A stretch of 64,000 nt of DNA from Nymphaea colorata (Eukaryota; Streptophyta; Magnoliopsida; Nymphaeales; Nymphaeaceae), in NCBI RefSeq assembly GCF_008831285.2, contig NC_045140.1:1901528-1965527 (forward strand). Reading direction: 5' to 3'. This document shows, in pieces, positions 45,409-57,035 of the stretch. The translations under genes were made by a program, and so were the position numbers. Within the stretch, counting starts at the first letter, position 1. The number at the start of each line of letters is the position of its first letter. The notes beneath the pieces were generated by a model. The model was not told the origin of the DNA and made no database searches. It saw only the letters and a list, made by a program, of their open reading frames with translations.

Positions 45409-45411
<3 letters not shown>

Positions 45412-46122
45412 CACCTCCCAAACACGACAGAATAATTTGACAAACTGACCACTACAAGTTTTTGCTGAGTTTGTTAGAAAGAGATAAAAGCAAAGGAGAG
45501 GAAATCGACTGCACTAGGCACCAGACAGTTACAAGCGTAGTCAAAGATAACCATATGGTGCCTTCCTAGATTTGATTCGTATGAACTTTTTGGTACTTTA
45601 ATCTGAATGTCACGCAACCAAGTGCAACCTCTTTGTCCTCTTTCATGCATTTGCAGTAGATTGTTTGCAGATGATACCTAATTAATCAGTCACTGCCATC
45701 AATAACAGAAAAAAATTATCCCGCTGGCACTAAAAGATTGAAAAAAGTCGGTTGCAAAAAAAAAAAAAGCTTAACTTGTAAGCTTATTCTACCTGTGTCA
45801 TTACCACAAAAATCAGTGGGCTCCATGGAGTTTTAATGCTTATCCAATTCATGGAAGACCTGTCGTATAAGAGATGGCTTTGTCAAGCTCCTGCATGTAT
45901 TAACTACAATTTACAACAATCCCCTGTTGTTGTTTGTCAGTTAGCAGCAACAAGGTACATCAGGGGAGAGCAGAACCAGGCTTGATATATGAATGCAAGT
46001 TTACACGTATTCTGCACGTCACTTAGTTTAAACCCATGAAGTCAGGAAAGGTGCTTCCTTTTTCAGGATCTCGAATCCTTTATGAATCAGAAGTCGTTAC
46101 CGGATGGCCAAAAACATGGCTA

Positions 46123-47718
46123 CTATCCACAAGCATCTTTAACTGCACCAGGCAGCATCTTTATATTTCTCATCTCCTCCTGCAAGCTAGAAACTGCAGC
46201 CATGTCCTCCTGCTTAAGATACCCTTCAATTAAAACAGTATAAACAACACGGTCAGGTTTGATGCCTCTATGTAGCATATCATCGAAAACCTGCTTTGCC
46301 TCGATCATCAATCCTTTTTTAGCCAAACACCATACAAGAGAATTATACGTGAACAGATCTGGTTCACATCCTTGCCGGGTCATCGTGTTCTTCAGTTTGA
46401 AAGCCTCCACAACATTCCCCTGTCTGCAGAGACCAGCTATCCACGATGTGTAGACAAACTTGTCTGGAACAATACCATTTTCCACCATTTCCATGAATAT
46501 GAATTCGGCCTCTTTTAGATGTCCTTCCTTGCACAACCCATCCATGAAAATGGTATAACTAATTTTATTTGCTGATGGGTATAAACTCTTCACCTTATGA
46601 AACCATCGTCTTGCCTCATCTAGTTGGCCATGTTTGCACAGGCCATCTATGAGCGCTGATAATGTGACAATGTCAGGTTCAATGCCACTAGCAACCATAT
46701 CCTCCTGGACATCAAAAGCAAACCTTAAATTTCCCTGTTTCATGTATGCATCAATAAGAGCTGTAAAAATAATCCTGTCACATTTCATTCTTCTCTTCTT
46801 CATCTCACCAACGAATTCTAGTGCCTTCTCCAACTTTCCATGCGCACAAAGTCCGCACACAACTGCACCATATGCAGCAACGTCAAGTTCAATCCCTTCC
46901 TTAACACCTCTATCAAACCATTTCAGCCCAGCATCCACCTTGTCTGTCTTGAAGAAACCATCGACCAGCGAAGTGAGTATAAAGGTATTAGGCTGCACTC
47001 CATTAGCCAACATTTTCTCAAACACATCAGCTGCTCTTTCCACCAGCCCTTTCTTGCACAAACCATCAACTACTGCACTATAAACGACGACGTTCGGTAT
47101 CACTGACGTCTTCGACATATCTTCAAACAGATCAAAAGCAGCATCGAATCGATCATCTTTACAGCAACCATCAATCAAACAAGTAAAAGTAATCAAATTC
47201 GGCGAAATTCCTTCCATGGTCATCACATCAAACACATCATAAGCATCGTCCAGTCTACCACTTTTACAAAGTGAATCAACAAACGTACTATACGTGATCA
47301 CGTTTGGCCTGTAACATTTCCACATTAAACCAAGAAAAGCAAATGCTTCCCTCAGCAATCCGTTTTTGCAGTACCCATTAACCAAAGTATTCAATGTAAC
47401 TCGATCGAAACTGCATCCCACCGTTCTCATTCTTTTGAGCAATGAACAAGCACTCTTTAACTTTCCTAACCTGCAATTCCCATCGATTAATGAATTGTAC
47501 GTGAACACATCAGGGTAACACCGGAGTCGCATCATGAGCTTCACAAACTGCTCGGAATACGCTACATGACCCAGCTTGCAGAGGTGGGAAACGACGGCGT
47601 TACACGAAGAGATGTGCGGACGATAACCGCGTCCAATCAGGCAAAAGAGAACCTTAATCGCTAGCTCCCCACAATTACTTTTGATCAGACGGTGGAGGAA
47701 GTGGTTCCATGCCCTCAT
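46123..47718 (-). CDS. PPR5: P-class pentatricopeptide repeat protein without obvious presequence
   Basis: A single-exon 531-residue protein made almost wholly of about 15 P-type PPR motifs (for example CYPDVFTYNSLIDGNCRLGKLKSACSLLKRM). It starts directly with a motif-like helix (MRAWNHFLHRLIKSN), so no targeting extension is evident. An in-frame TAG lies six codons upstream, so the N-terminus cannot extend in the same exon. It is not a close relative of PPR1-4 and ends soon after the last motif (KMLPGAVKDACG). Either the start is truncated, a 5' exon is missed, or targeting lies within the first helix. RNA binding in an organelle is expected from the family; the target is unknown. Confidence 0.88.
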   Translation of the reverse strand: MRAWNHFLHRLIKSNCGELAIKVLFCLIGRGYRPHISSCNAVVSHLCKLGHVAYSEQFVKLMMRLRCYPDVFTYNSLIDGNCRLGKLKSACSLLKRMRTVGCSFDRVTLNTLVNGYCKNGLLREAFAFLGLMWKCYRPNVITYSTFVDSLCKSGRLDDAYDVFDVMTMEGISPNLITFTCLIDGCCKDDRFDAAFDLFEDMSKTSVIPNVVVYSAVVDGLCKKGLVERAADVFEKMLANGVQPNTFILTSLVDGFFKTDKVDAGLKWFDRGVKEGIELDVAAYGAVVCGLCAHGKLEKALEFVGEMKKRRMKCDRIIFTALIDAYMKQGNLRFAFDVQEDMVASGIEPDIVTLSALIDGLCKHGQLDEARRWFHKVKSLYPSANKISYTIFMDGLCKEGHLKEAEFIFMEMVENGIVPDKFVYTSWIAGLCRQGNVVEAFKLKNTMTRQGCEPDLFTYNSLVWCLAKKGLMIEAKQVFDDMLHRGIKPDRVVYTVLIEGYLKQEDMAAVSSLQEEMRNIKMLPGAVKDACG

Positions 47719-48741
47719 GTCTAGGAACCGCTTCTATCAGAGGAAGCTGCTCAGTCCCTGCAGGGTAGTGTGCGGCCACTTTTTACAGAACAGAAAGGCG
47801 TGTTCTCATGATCGGAGACAATGGAGCATGAGAGGATAATTTGGGTCCTCTTCTTTGCCGCAAAAACAAGACCGATTCATGGCTTACATGTAAACCCACT
47901 GGTGAACCAAAGAAACGAATCTAGAAGGGCCAATCTCACGTCCAGAACAGAGAGGTGAGACTGTTCTCCGTTTAAACACCGATGAAACATAGCCAACCTG
48001 CATCTAAATGCGCTCCAGAAATCTGTAGGCAATTTTATTTTATATCATAAACTTTCAGAATTTTTTATTTTTGGTGTTAGTTTTTACGTATAATTTCAAA
48101 AAAAAATGTAGTTTTGTGCTTTTTTTATAAAAATCACTTTTTATGAAAAATGTTAAATATAGGTTTAAAGTAAAATAATTGTAGTGATAAAGAGTAATAT
48201 TAAAAAAGATTTTGCTAAACCTTTTCACAACCTAGATTAACAAAAGTTCACTCATTCTCTTATTCACGAAAGCAGTCTCCTTACTAGATTATAGACAAAA
48301 ATATGCCTGAACGTTAAAACATTACATCTTTTGAAATTGTTTTTTAAAACGTAATGTTTTTTATTCGTGAAAAGCCGGTTGATTAATTAGTTTGTAAAGT
48401 CATGTGGTTAATTAAAAATTAGGCCAATCTTTTACAAAAGAATGTGGATCGATTATTTGTAAATTAGCAAAGAAAAAATTATAAGAGAAGGTTCGGTTTT
48501 AAACTTTGGCACGCTACCCAAATCCACAGCCCACGCACACTCTCTCTCTCGTAAGAGCAGGAGCAGGAGCAGGGGCCGGGGCTCCGCCTCCTCTCCGCTC
48601 TTTGACAGGAGGAGGTATTCCCGCTCTCAGTCTTATGTTCCATAACTCTGGCTTCATCTCTCCCGTTCCTTCTTCCTACGCAGGCTGCACTATGTAGATT
48701 TTACTTTGTTGTGGTTTTAGGAGTTGCACGTAGATGGGTAC
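47719..48741. promoter_or_regulatory. Head-to-head spacer of PPR5 and PPR6
   Basis: 1023 bases between two divergent start codons, very AT-rich at 48030-48480, then a pyrimidine tract (48540-48551) and a GC-rich stretch (48555-48620) before PPR6. Both promoters must lie here. The frame at 48506-48697 is open because of GC-rich composition and is not supported as a gene. Confidence 0.45.
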
Positions 48742-51024
48742 ATGGTGCATCTCGAGAAGATACGAAAGAGGATGTTGAAACTTGCCTCCCATTCCTCGCG
48801 GCACTTATCGACGTCACCATTTTGGTCATATTTGATTTCGCACTTCCACTCTGTTTCCCTCTCTGTATCAGATTTACCGATACTGAATCATTCCTATAGA
48901 AGCAACAATAATCACGACTTCTCTTCCCTCCTTTCGTCACCTAGTAAGCAGCAGACCACCTGTTCTTGTATCACTCTCCGAGGTATCAGTAGTTCTTTTG
49001 GAGAAGTAAGCCCCCTGTCTGAGGGCTATGAAATCATAAGAAATCTAGGAGACAACTCTAGCACTGTTGAAATTGAGGCGGCTTTGGATGTCTTCAATCA
49101 GCTTCTCACTCGAGGAGCTCCAAATATACCAATTATCTTGTGCAATCGTTTATTTAGCATCTTTGTTAGAAGGCACTACTATAAAGAGGGGTTCTTGGTC
49201 TACACCAAGATGGTAAGCTCTGGAGTCTCCCCTGATTATGTGACTCTCAACACCTTGTTCAGCTGCTGCTGTAAATCTCATTCAGCTGACGCTGCAATAT
49301 CGGTGCTTGCCGTCCTCTTCAAAAGCAGATTTACTCTTTCTACCAACATTTTCAATTCTCTTATCGATTGCCTGCTCAAGTGTGGTAGAGTGGACGAAGC
49401 TCTGGAGATGGGGGATCGAATGGACAGAGAGGGTTGCGATGCTGATCTTTTTACGTATATTTGTCTCATAGTTGGAGCATGCAAAAAGGGTAGGCTTGGA
49501 TATGCTAGATTGCTCATACAAGAGATGGACATGAAAGGCATTACTCCAAATGTGGTTGCCTATAGTGCTGTTGTGCATGGTCTTTGTAAGCAAGGACTTA
49601 TGGATGACGCTCACATGTTCTATAGAGAGATGATCGCAAGAGGTCTCAGCCCTAATATTGTTACTTTCACTAGTTTGATTCACAGCCATTGCGTCGCTGG
49701 GAAGTGGCAAACGGCCAAGGCATTTTTCCAGGAGATGCTTGATCGAGGAATCAGGCCCAATGCCTACACTTTTAATGCAGTCATCCATGGCCTTAGCCGA
49801 CACATGATGATTGAGAAAGCGGTTCAATTTGTTAGTTTGATGATGGAGATGGGTGAGGTTCCTGATGAGTATGCTTACACCCCGCTTATTGATGCTTTGT
49901 TTAAAGAAGGAAGGCTGAGGGAGGCAATGCAATTTGTAGCCCACTTGGTTAAAAGGGGAAATCTATTTAGCATCAAAACCTATGGTATTCTTCTAAATGG
50001 CTTTTGTAAATCAGATAGGATAGATGAAGCATTAAAATTGTACAGCTTTATGCTAGTAGAAGGCTATAAGCCCAATGTTGTAATCTGCAGCGTTCTTCTA
50101 GATGGATTTTGTAAAATGGGTAGGCATGAAGAGGCAATGGTTTTATTACATCAAATGAGCTCAATGGGAATTAGGGGAGACACAGTTACTTACAGCGTAC
50201 TTATTGATAGTCTTTGCAAAGAAGGTTGTCTTGATGAAGCTTTACAAGTTTTTCAGATGATGAAAGAGAAAGACATTCATCCTAATGATGTTACTTTTAG
50301 CATTTTGATTAACGGATTCTGTATTGAAGGGAGATGGAAGGAGGCAAAAGAGATGCTCCATGAGATGCTTATTCAGGATGTTAAACCTAGTCTTATTACA
50401 TTTAATTGCCTAGTTGATGGTTTTTGTAAAAAAGGAAGAGTTCATGATGCCATTGGTGTCGTGAATTTGATGCTAAATGCAGGTGAACTTCCTGATAAGT
50501 ATACCTACAATGCGCTTATGGATTGTCTTTTCAAGGATGGAAGACTTAATGAAGCTTTGCAGCTTGTTGCTTACATGTTTAAAGGTGGTGACTGCATTAA
50601 CATTGTGACCTATAGCATTCTCATCCATGGTCTGTGCAGTAATGGTAGAGCTAATGAAGCATTAGAATTTTATAAACATATGTTACACAATGGTGTGAAG
50701 CCTGATGCAGTCATTTATACTACCCTCTTAGATGGCCTTTGTAAGTCGGTCAAAATTATGAGTCCGATGGTTCTTCTTAAACATGTGTTATATGGAGGAA
50801 TTGATATAGATGTGTTCACATGTAATGCAACTATTATTGCTCTTCGTAAAGAAGGACTATTTGATGATGCTTGGAAGATTTATAAAGAGATGATTAAAAG
50901 AAATATTTATCCTAATTTAGTTACTTTTGATGTTCTGATTTGCTGCATCCCCATTCACAAACAATCCCTTGAAGCAAGGGAACCATTTCATGAGATGGTG
51001 ACTCAGGCCATTAGGCCAAGTTAA
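48742..51024 (+). CDS. PPR6: P-class pentatricopeptide repeat protein, C-terminally truncated
   Basis: A single-exon 760-residue protein from the first in-frame ATG (MVHLEKIRKRM); a stop lies upstream at 48718-48720. ATG 48772 (MLKLASHSSRHLSTSPF) looks even more like a mitochondrial presequence start. Its opening motifs are related to those of PPR1-4 (NRLFSIFVRRHYYKEGFLVYTKMVSSG against NRLLGVLVRRGRCEDGFLVYFKMVSSG), followed by about 17 P-type motifs. The frame ends at TAA 51022-51024 where relatives continue. The codons after it still read family-like LTFNSIFSEF.ENATMDEMAD up to a second TAA at 51088, so this is a premature stop. The last full motif (LVTFDVLICCIPIHKQSLEA) is also degenerate. 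Code pairs: ND, NS, ND, IN, SN, TN, ND, TS, GN, SD, SN, SS, ND, NN, SD, TD, NN. Confidence 0.9.
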   Translation: MVHLEKIRKRMLKLASHSSRHLSTSPFWSYLISHFHSVSLSVSDLPILNHSYRSNNNHDFSSLLSSPSKQQTTCSCITLRGISSSFGEVSPLSEGYEIIRNLGDNSSTVEIEAALDVFNQLLTRGAPNIPIILCNRLFSIFVRRHYYKEGFLVYTKMVSSGVSPDYVTLNTLFSCCCKSHSADAAISVLAVLFKSRFTLSTNIFNSLIDCLLKCGRVDEALEMGDRMDREGCDADLFTYICLIVGACKKGRLGYARLLIQEMDMKGITPNVVAYSAVVHGLCKQGLMDDAHMFYREMIARGLSPNIVTFTSLIHSHCVAGKWQTAKAFFQEMLDRGIRPNAYTFNAVIHGLSRHMMIEKAVQFVSLMMEMGEVPDEYAYTPLIDALFKEGRLREAMQFVAHLVKRGNLFSIKTYGILLNGFCKSDRIDEALKLYSFMLVEGYKPNVVICSVLLDGFCKMGRHEEAMVLLHQMSSMGIRGDTVTYSVLIDSLCKEGCLDEALQVFQMMKEKDIHPNDVTFSILINGFCIEGRWKEAKEMLHEMLIQDVKPSLITFNCLVDGFCKKGRVHDAIGVVNLMLNAGELPDKYTYNALMDCLFKDGRLNEALQLVAYMFKGGDCINIVTYSILIHGLCSNGRANEALEFYKHMLHNGVKPDAVIYTTLLDGLCKSVKIMSPMVLLKHVLYGGIDIDVFTCNATIIALRKEGLFDDAWKIYKEMIKRNIYPNLVTFDVLICCIPIHKQSLEAREPFHEMVTQAIRPS

Positions 51025-51090
51025 CTTACATTCAACAGCATCTTTAGTGAGTTTTCTGAAAATGCCACCATGGATGAGATGGCTGATTAA
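51025..51090 (+). pseudogene. Residual PPR6 C-terminal coding remnant
   Basis: Continuing the PPR6 frame past its stop gives 21 codons that resemble the last partial motif of PPR1-4 (TFNGLxSGLHKS..IDHTIDYL), then a second stop. It shows that the ancestral gene was longer. Confidence 0.6.
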
Positions 51091-54000
51091 CTCTGCAAGA
51101 TTATCTCTATAAGAGGATTTGTGTGGATTATACATATCAGCCAACAAATGGGTTGAGTTAAGACACATTTCGCTTGTTTGTAGTTTTCTGGCAGCAGCTT
51201 CATTTCATCCTTGCCTGAAAGCATCTTCAAGCTGTTCCTGGCATCAATTTACGAAAGCCTTGAGGTTTTTGGATGTAGTCATATATTGTGCTGCAGGTAT
51301 AACATGATGTGATTGGATTCAGATTCTATGCAATGCCCAGGTTTCATGTACTATCACACTGAAGCTTTCGTGCAGTTGATGGATACCTTTCGGTGAGTAA
51401 ACTTCATTCTTTTCAGAATATAATGAATAAGTGTAATGAGAGTATCTTTGCCTGTCATCTGTGAATTTTTGTTCAAAGGTGACATTTGGTGGCAGTTAAC
51501 TGTTTGAGATTTGAAAGTAAGTAGGCCATGATGCCTCTCCTTGAAGGTGTGATTAGTATATTCAATGAATGAAGCTGCTAATTGTTACGCAATACACAGA
51601 TATCAGCAAAATATACCAACAAATTTATATCCACAGCAATTTAAAATGTTGAGGGTGAATGCTGCATATATTCCTATTTTGTTTCTGAGAACTATAGACA
51701 TTCCAAATTTAGTTTAGTTGCGTGTGACTTACGAAGTTACTTTTTTTAAGATATTCAGGCATAGCAAATTTAATGAAATTTGTAATGCCCATATGTCCTT
51801 GAAAATACAGACAGTGTTTCATAAGAATGTAAGCATTGATAACGCCATTTATCGTCTTTCCAAGATGGTCAAGATGATGCTAGTATTTCATATGGAATAA
51901 GCCATCTAGCTGTATTGTGAAAACCTTTTCTTTGTTGTTTCCTTTTTGCTTGGCCTATTCTCTTCATATCGTTTCCTGTATTCTGTGTCATTTCAGTAAA
52001 CGGTGCTTGGGTTCAATATTTGATATGATATGGTTATCCCCCTGGCATGTGATTTAGTATTGCCAATACTTGGTATTTCCAATCGAGTACTTGATATTTG
52101 TTTGTTTGGAAATTATCCATTAGCTGAAACTCCAAAAAATGATGCTCTTTCATGACTAAGTTGTCCTTTCCTCTATACGCATCGGCATCTTTCTTGATTC
52201 TTGTAGTTCTGCACAGTTGATGATTGTTTGGTAAACGTTGACAAGAATGTCTCTTAGATATAAGATGCTTTGATATGTGAGAGAGGATGTCGACTCCAGC
52301 ATATATGGTCTGTATTGCTGTTAAGACTTGGGAGTGAGTTGGGTCTATGAAATTGATTTTGGTTGTGGGATATCTAGACCTTATTTCAGTAACATGTCAG
52401 CATGGTTTCTCGCAGCCAGGTATCGCTGACAATTTGGATTTTTTTATTGTGATGACACTGTTATGTAAAGCTGAACTTTAGGGAAGGAAAACATGAAGAG
52501 AGAATACCCAGTCCACATTTTCATTTGCAAAACTCCTTATGTCAACCTGTTCTTTGTTTACTCCAGAATTATGTTCATTATTCCAACCTGATTTGCAACA
52601 CAAGAAGGAAAAAGCAATTTTATTATGGATGTGCTCAGATGAGCTTGCAATGAATGGTTGGATTCATCTCTAAATCTAGATGCGACAAAGCAACAGGATG
52701 AAGATTAGATTCTCAACTATATCTTCTTGTTCCAATGAGAGAGAAGAATGACTTTTTTTGTTTTTCATTTTAAAATGACAAACAGTTGCAGGAAGATGAT
52801 AATTAGGATATAAGTGGGAAACATATAAATGATGCCCAACTGTTTCTCCAAAGTTAAGGCAACTGAAGAATCGTTCTAGAGACAGATGTCGACATAATCT
52901 TGGATCTTGGACAATTTATGCTTTCAATATGCTCCTTCTGATGGCAATTCACTTGCAACACAATGATAGAGATGTTGGAATATTTTCTTCCAAATCTTGT
53001 AACATGTATCTGCTTGGAGCCAACTCTGTCAAATCCACAATAGTATCTCTATGTCGGGCCCGAATACTTGTTACTGCCCCGCTGACCTTCCGTTTGGAAG
53101 TTCCATCCAACAAAAGGCATGGTAACCTGGTATTGGCTTTCATTTGTCTGGATCTTTTGCTCAATCAGCATATAGTAGTGCCGAGACAGTGAGCATTTCT
53201 CCTCCTTTTCTTTTTGATATTGTAAGCCACGTATTGTTTGCCGTTTTAAGACACCTCGGCTCGGCATCCCTTTTAGCCTTCATACAAGTGATTTTTGGTT
53301 GATACATAACTGAGAAACCTGATTAAGGATACATATCAACATCATGATCGCGACTAAATGTTTAGACATCGTAACCTGCCAGTTACACTTTTATATATGA
53401 GTTGGTATCATACAGATTCCCATAATCAACTGTGTGGTGGACTGAAAGCTCATCTTCTTTCCTATTAACCTCGTTCCCTTTCAGAATTGTTACAGGTATA
53501 TATTGGTGATGTGTTCGAAATAGCATGCTAACATTTCCAAAAGACATGAAAAGAAAGATGAAAATATTGTGATACTTTCATGAGATCCTTTCACAAAACA
53601 TTTCTTAGTATACTTCAACTTTTTGTCATTTTAAGATTTTCAAAACCATTTAGGACTTTTACAATTCTTTTTTGTGAGAAAATTAGTAGAAAACTCCTAA
53701 ATTTGTAATATTTTTCTTATCTTTCTATATGTGTTACACTTTTTTCAATTCTTAAAAGTTTTTCAGGGGAAAAAACGAGCGTTCTGAAAATACTGAAGAT
53801 GAATCTTATCTATGAATTCGAGAATGGTATTTATGACAATGTCTTGAATTATTCTAATTTTCGTAATATTCCACTTTCAGCCATTTATTCCGTAGTTCTT
53901 ATTTGCGAACCGAAGAACCAAAAAACGGATGTGTTATCACCCCTTTCATGCTTAGCGCGCTCTTTTCCCCCGCGTCTCCCGCCTTCTCTCTTATCAGCAC

Positions 54001-54124
54001 ATGCTTGACTAAACGTAACTAGCGAATATATATATATAGTGAATCCAAAATCATACATCAAATTAAAACCATCTGTCTCAAAGCAAATGGATGGTTCCGA
54101 TTTAATTTTGTTTTTTTCTTTTGC

Positions 54125-54370
54125 ATCCCTTTCCAGTTTCCACCACCGGTGGCAGCCCTACCCACCGCTGCTGGCAGCCACCCTAGAAAAAAGTCCGGTG
54201 GTTGGCAAGGGGAGCTGGCAAGTGCTGCACCATCCCTCCACCCACGATGGGTGGAGGGAAGCCCCCACCCACCCACGACCGTTCATGGGTGGAGGGTGCC
54301 CTTCTTCCAGCAACGGGCTGGGCCGCCGGTGGTCGGGGAGGAAGAGGAGGAGGGGAAGGGAGACACAATT
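54125..54370. other. GC-rich island open in most frames
   Basis: Abrupt GC-rich stretch rich in ccaccc/gggtgg words and short inverted copies of 'tgggtggagg', in an otherwise AT-rich setting. Several frames on both strands stay open because stop codons are rare at this composition. Origin unknown; it may be the interior of a non-autonomous DNA transposon. Confidence 0.4.
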
Positions 54371-54510
54371 TTTCAAAACCGTCACTAAGAACACCTTGCA
54401 ACTAAAGCATTATGGTTTATGGTGCTTTTAGCAACGGTTTATTCTGTTTTTTAAGTTATGAACTTAAATATTTGGACATCTGGTAATATTCCAGTAGCCG
54501 GTTGATTACC

Positions 54511-54513
<3 letters not shown>

Positions 54514-54543
<30 letters not shown>
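54514..54543. repeat. (AT)n microsatellite
   Basis: Fifteen AT units. Confidence 0.95.
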
Positions 54544-54544
<1 letters not shown>

Positions 54545-57035
54545 TCCTCAAAGCATAGAGATAGAGAGAGACAAAGAAATTAGTTTCCTTAAAAAGAATG
54601 TCCTTGCAAAGAGGTGACAGCGGTACTGCAATCGCAGAATACACCATTGCGATAGTTTTTAACCTTGCAAATTCTTGTGTTTGCATCATTCGCTTTAAGG
54701 ACGCTTGTCCATCATGCAGCATACAATCTTGAATTTTTTTTATTTCCCCCTTAACGCCCTTGGTGTATGGAGATGGGCTTAGGATTCCTCATCTAGGAGC
54801 CTTCACTGAGTCGCTTTGGGACTACTTAAAACATGCCCGCGATATATGATATTCCCGTCTACTCAGCTCCGATTGAAACAGTTATCAAAAAACGTATGTT
54901 ATTCAAATCAAATGTTAGATATTTTGCTCAGACATAAAAAGGAAACTTTATGTCTCTTGTACTTCAGAAGTGCTTGAACTATCAACCGGCAATTCAGAAG
55001 TGCTTTGAAGCAAGTACTCCAGATTTTAATAAACTTAGAGCTTTCAATGCAAGTGTTTGCGTTAACTGAGAGGCATAAGTTAACGTTTTTATCTTAAAAG
55101 AGGCAAGCTTTATTATTCTGAAAATAAGAAAGTAGCTTTGAGTTTGAAGGAAAAATTATGGAAACTGAATGTGTTCATATGCGACTGTGGTAGAAAGAAT
55201 ATTACTCAATGCGAAGAAATGAATATTGTTATGCATTATGTAGTCAACAAGTTCAATAATATACCTATTAGTGAACCACATGCTTTTAATATATCTGAAA
55301 AATATCTTCTGAATAATATAAAAACAATTCATGAATAAAAAGTAAAACATAAACTTAAAAGATCTGAAAGGGTCTACAGACCACCCAATGACCCAATCTG
55401 TTTGTATTTTATGAGTCGTATGCACCCACTTGTAGAGCTCCTTTGAGTTTTATTTATTCATTCCATGAACTATCAACCTACTTAGAAGTCAAAGGACTTT
55501 GAAAATGAATGGGAGCTATCAAAAAAGACATCTTGAAAATTGAACGGTTAGAACATTCAACTCTTCATAAAAGGGAAAAAAAAAACGTATAGGGTGTAAA
55601 TAGTTATGAAATGTAAAACTAAGAATTATAGACCTATAGAAAAACTCCCAACGAGGGTTCCCGTGTAGCAAGTATGTTTGTGCACTTTTTGAAGTCAAGT
55701 TGCATATCCAACTGTGATTCTTTAAGATGAAAAGGGAAAGTTTGGCCTCTTAGAACCATAGTGGGCATTACTTCCTCTAGCAAATGGTAAATTATCCATT
55801 AGATGTTACGAATATTTTTAATGGTAATTTTAAGGAAGAAATTTATATCGTTGAACAATCGAATGATTGAAGCTTAATAGGACACTTTTTTTTTTATTAA
55901 AAAAAAACTTTATGATTGGTTTAGTAAAATTGTTATGGCTCTTGGTTATATTATAGTTGGAGGATGTAATGGATACTGACAGAGCCAACTGAACCAGACG
56001 TTGGGATCGCCAAGAGTTGGTTCTCTTTCTTAAAATATTATGCATATTTCTTCAAACTGTCGTAATCTTATTATGCAGGTTCTCATGCATTGAAACTGTT
56101 AAAGAACTGCTGTTTTGTTCATCTTGAATGTCTCAAGTAAGTGATAGTGAGCAGTTATTCCAAGTCTCCGGTGGAGTGTTATTGTCATTGCCCTTTGTGA
56201 CTAAGTGCTTATTGTGACCTTGTGACTTAGGGCTTAGATTGGAGGTATCTAATCTCCCTGGTTTCAAAGGAATGATTTGTGTGGCAGAAGGTCCACCGGT
56301 GGAGGAAGGAGTTAGATATGAGCGCGAGACAATTTAAAAGAGGCTGGAATTCGTATGGATTTAACACTGAGGGGGTCTCTGGCGTTGTGCACAGAGGTCC
56401 TTGCATGGAAGCTATGGCTATTCTTAGGCGGAAGTTTCCTTTATCCTCCGCCCTGGAATGGGGTTTTTTCGTAAATCATCTTGTTTTCTTTTTTGGTTTT
56501 CTGCTCTGAGAGCAATCTTTGTATTCCTCTGATTATGATTTTGTTTGTAATAGAGGTGTGAAGACCAATCTCCCAGCAGATTTGCATGTGAAAGTTTAGA
56601 TTGGAGGATATTTCAATGGTCTCTCTCTCCCTCTCTCACACACATTCATGTGCAGACAGACAAAGTGGTGGCAAGGGAATACACCAGGTTCCAGCAGCTT
56701 TACTGAGGAAAGGCGTGGTCTTGTAGCCTCTGACCTACAAGACAGATTCTCCTGAAGCAGAACTAGCACATACAATACATAATCAAAAGAAAAGCTACCA
56801 TCACCCAATGCAACTGAATGGAAAATATTGACAAGAAAAGAATGAACGAAATCAAATTTTCTGAGCAGCAGATTTACAAGAATTACAGAAATGCCCAGAG
56901 GGCCAGAACTAAATGCTGCCAAGCTATGTCACAAGGATGTGGTTGTGGAATTCAGGATTCGGCACTTATATAGATATAGGATGCGGGAGTCGAGAAATTG
57001 AGAACAAAAGCTGCCAGAATCTTCCTGGCGTTAAG

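Larger units (their letters stand above)
39701..46122. other. AT-rich intergenic region
   Basis: Over 6 kb without a supportable gene. It holds several (AT)n and (GA)n tracts, a 30-base tandem duplication at 41746-41805 (ending 'cctgagacag'), and a CTCGAG-type repeat at 41825-42035. Open frames here are short and compositionally biased. Confidence 0.55.
51091..57035. other. Intergenic region
   Basis: Nearly 6 kb without a supportable gene. It is AT-rich apart from a GC-rich island at 54125-54370. Small frames such as 52929-53192 and 55138-55338 have no recognisable similarity and no splice context. Confidence 0.5.

Noticed and set aside
48724-48741. Longer PPR6 start six codons upstream
   Set aside because: The codon at 48724 is TTG, not ATG; the first in-frame ATG is 48742.
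54039-54431. Five overlapping frames of 67-130 codons
   Set aside because: Composition effect of the GC-rich island; no splice sites, domain or homologue is recognisable.
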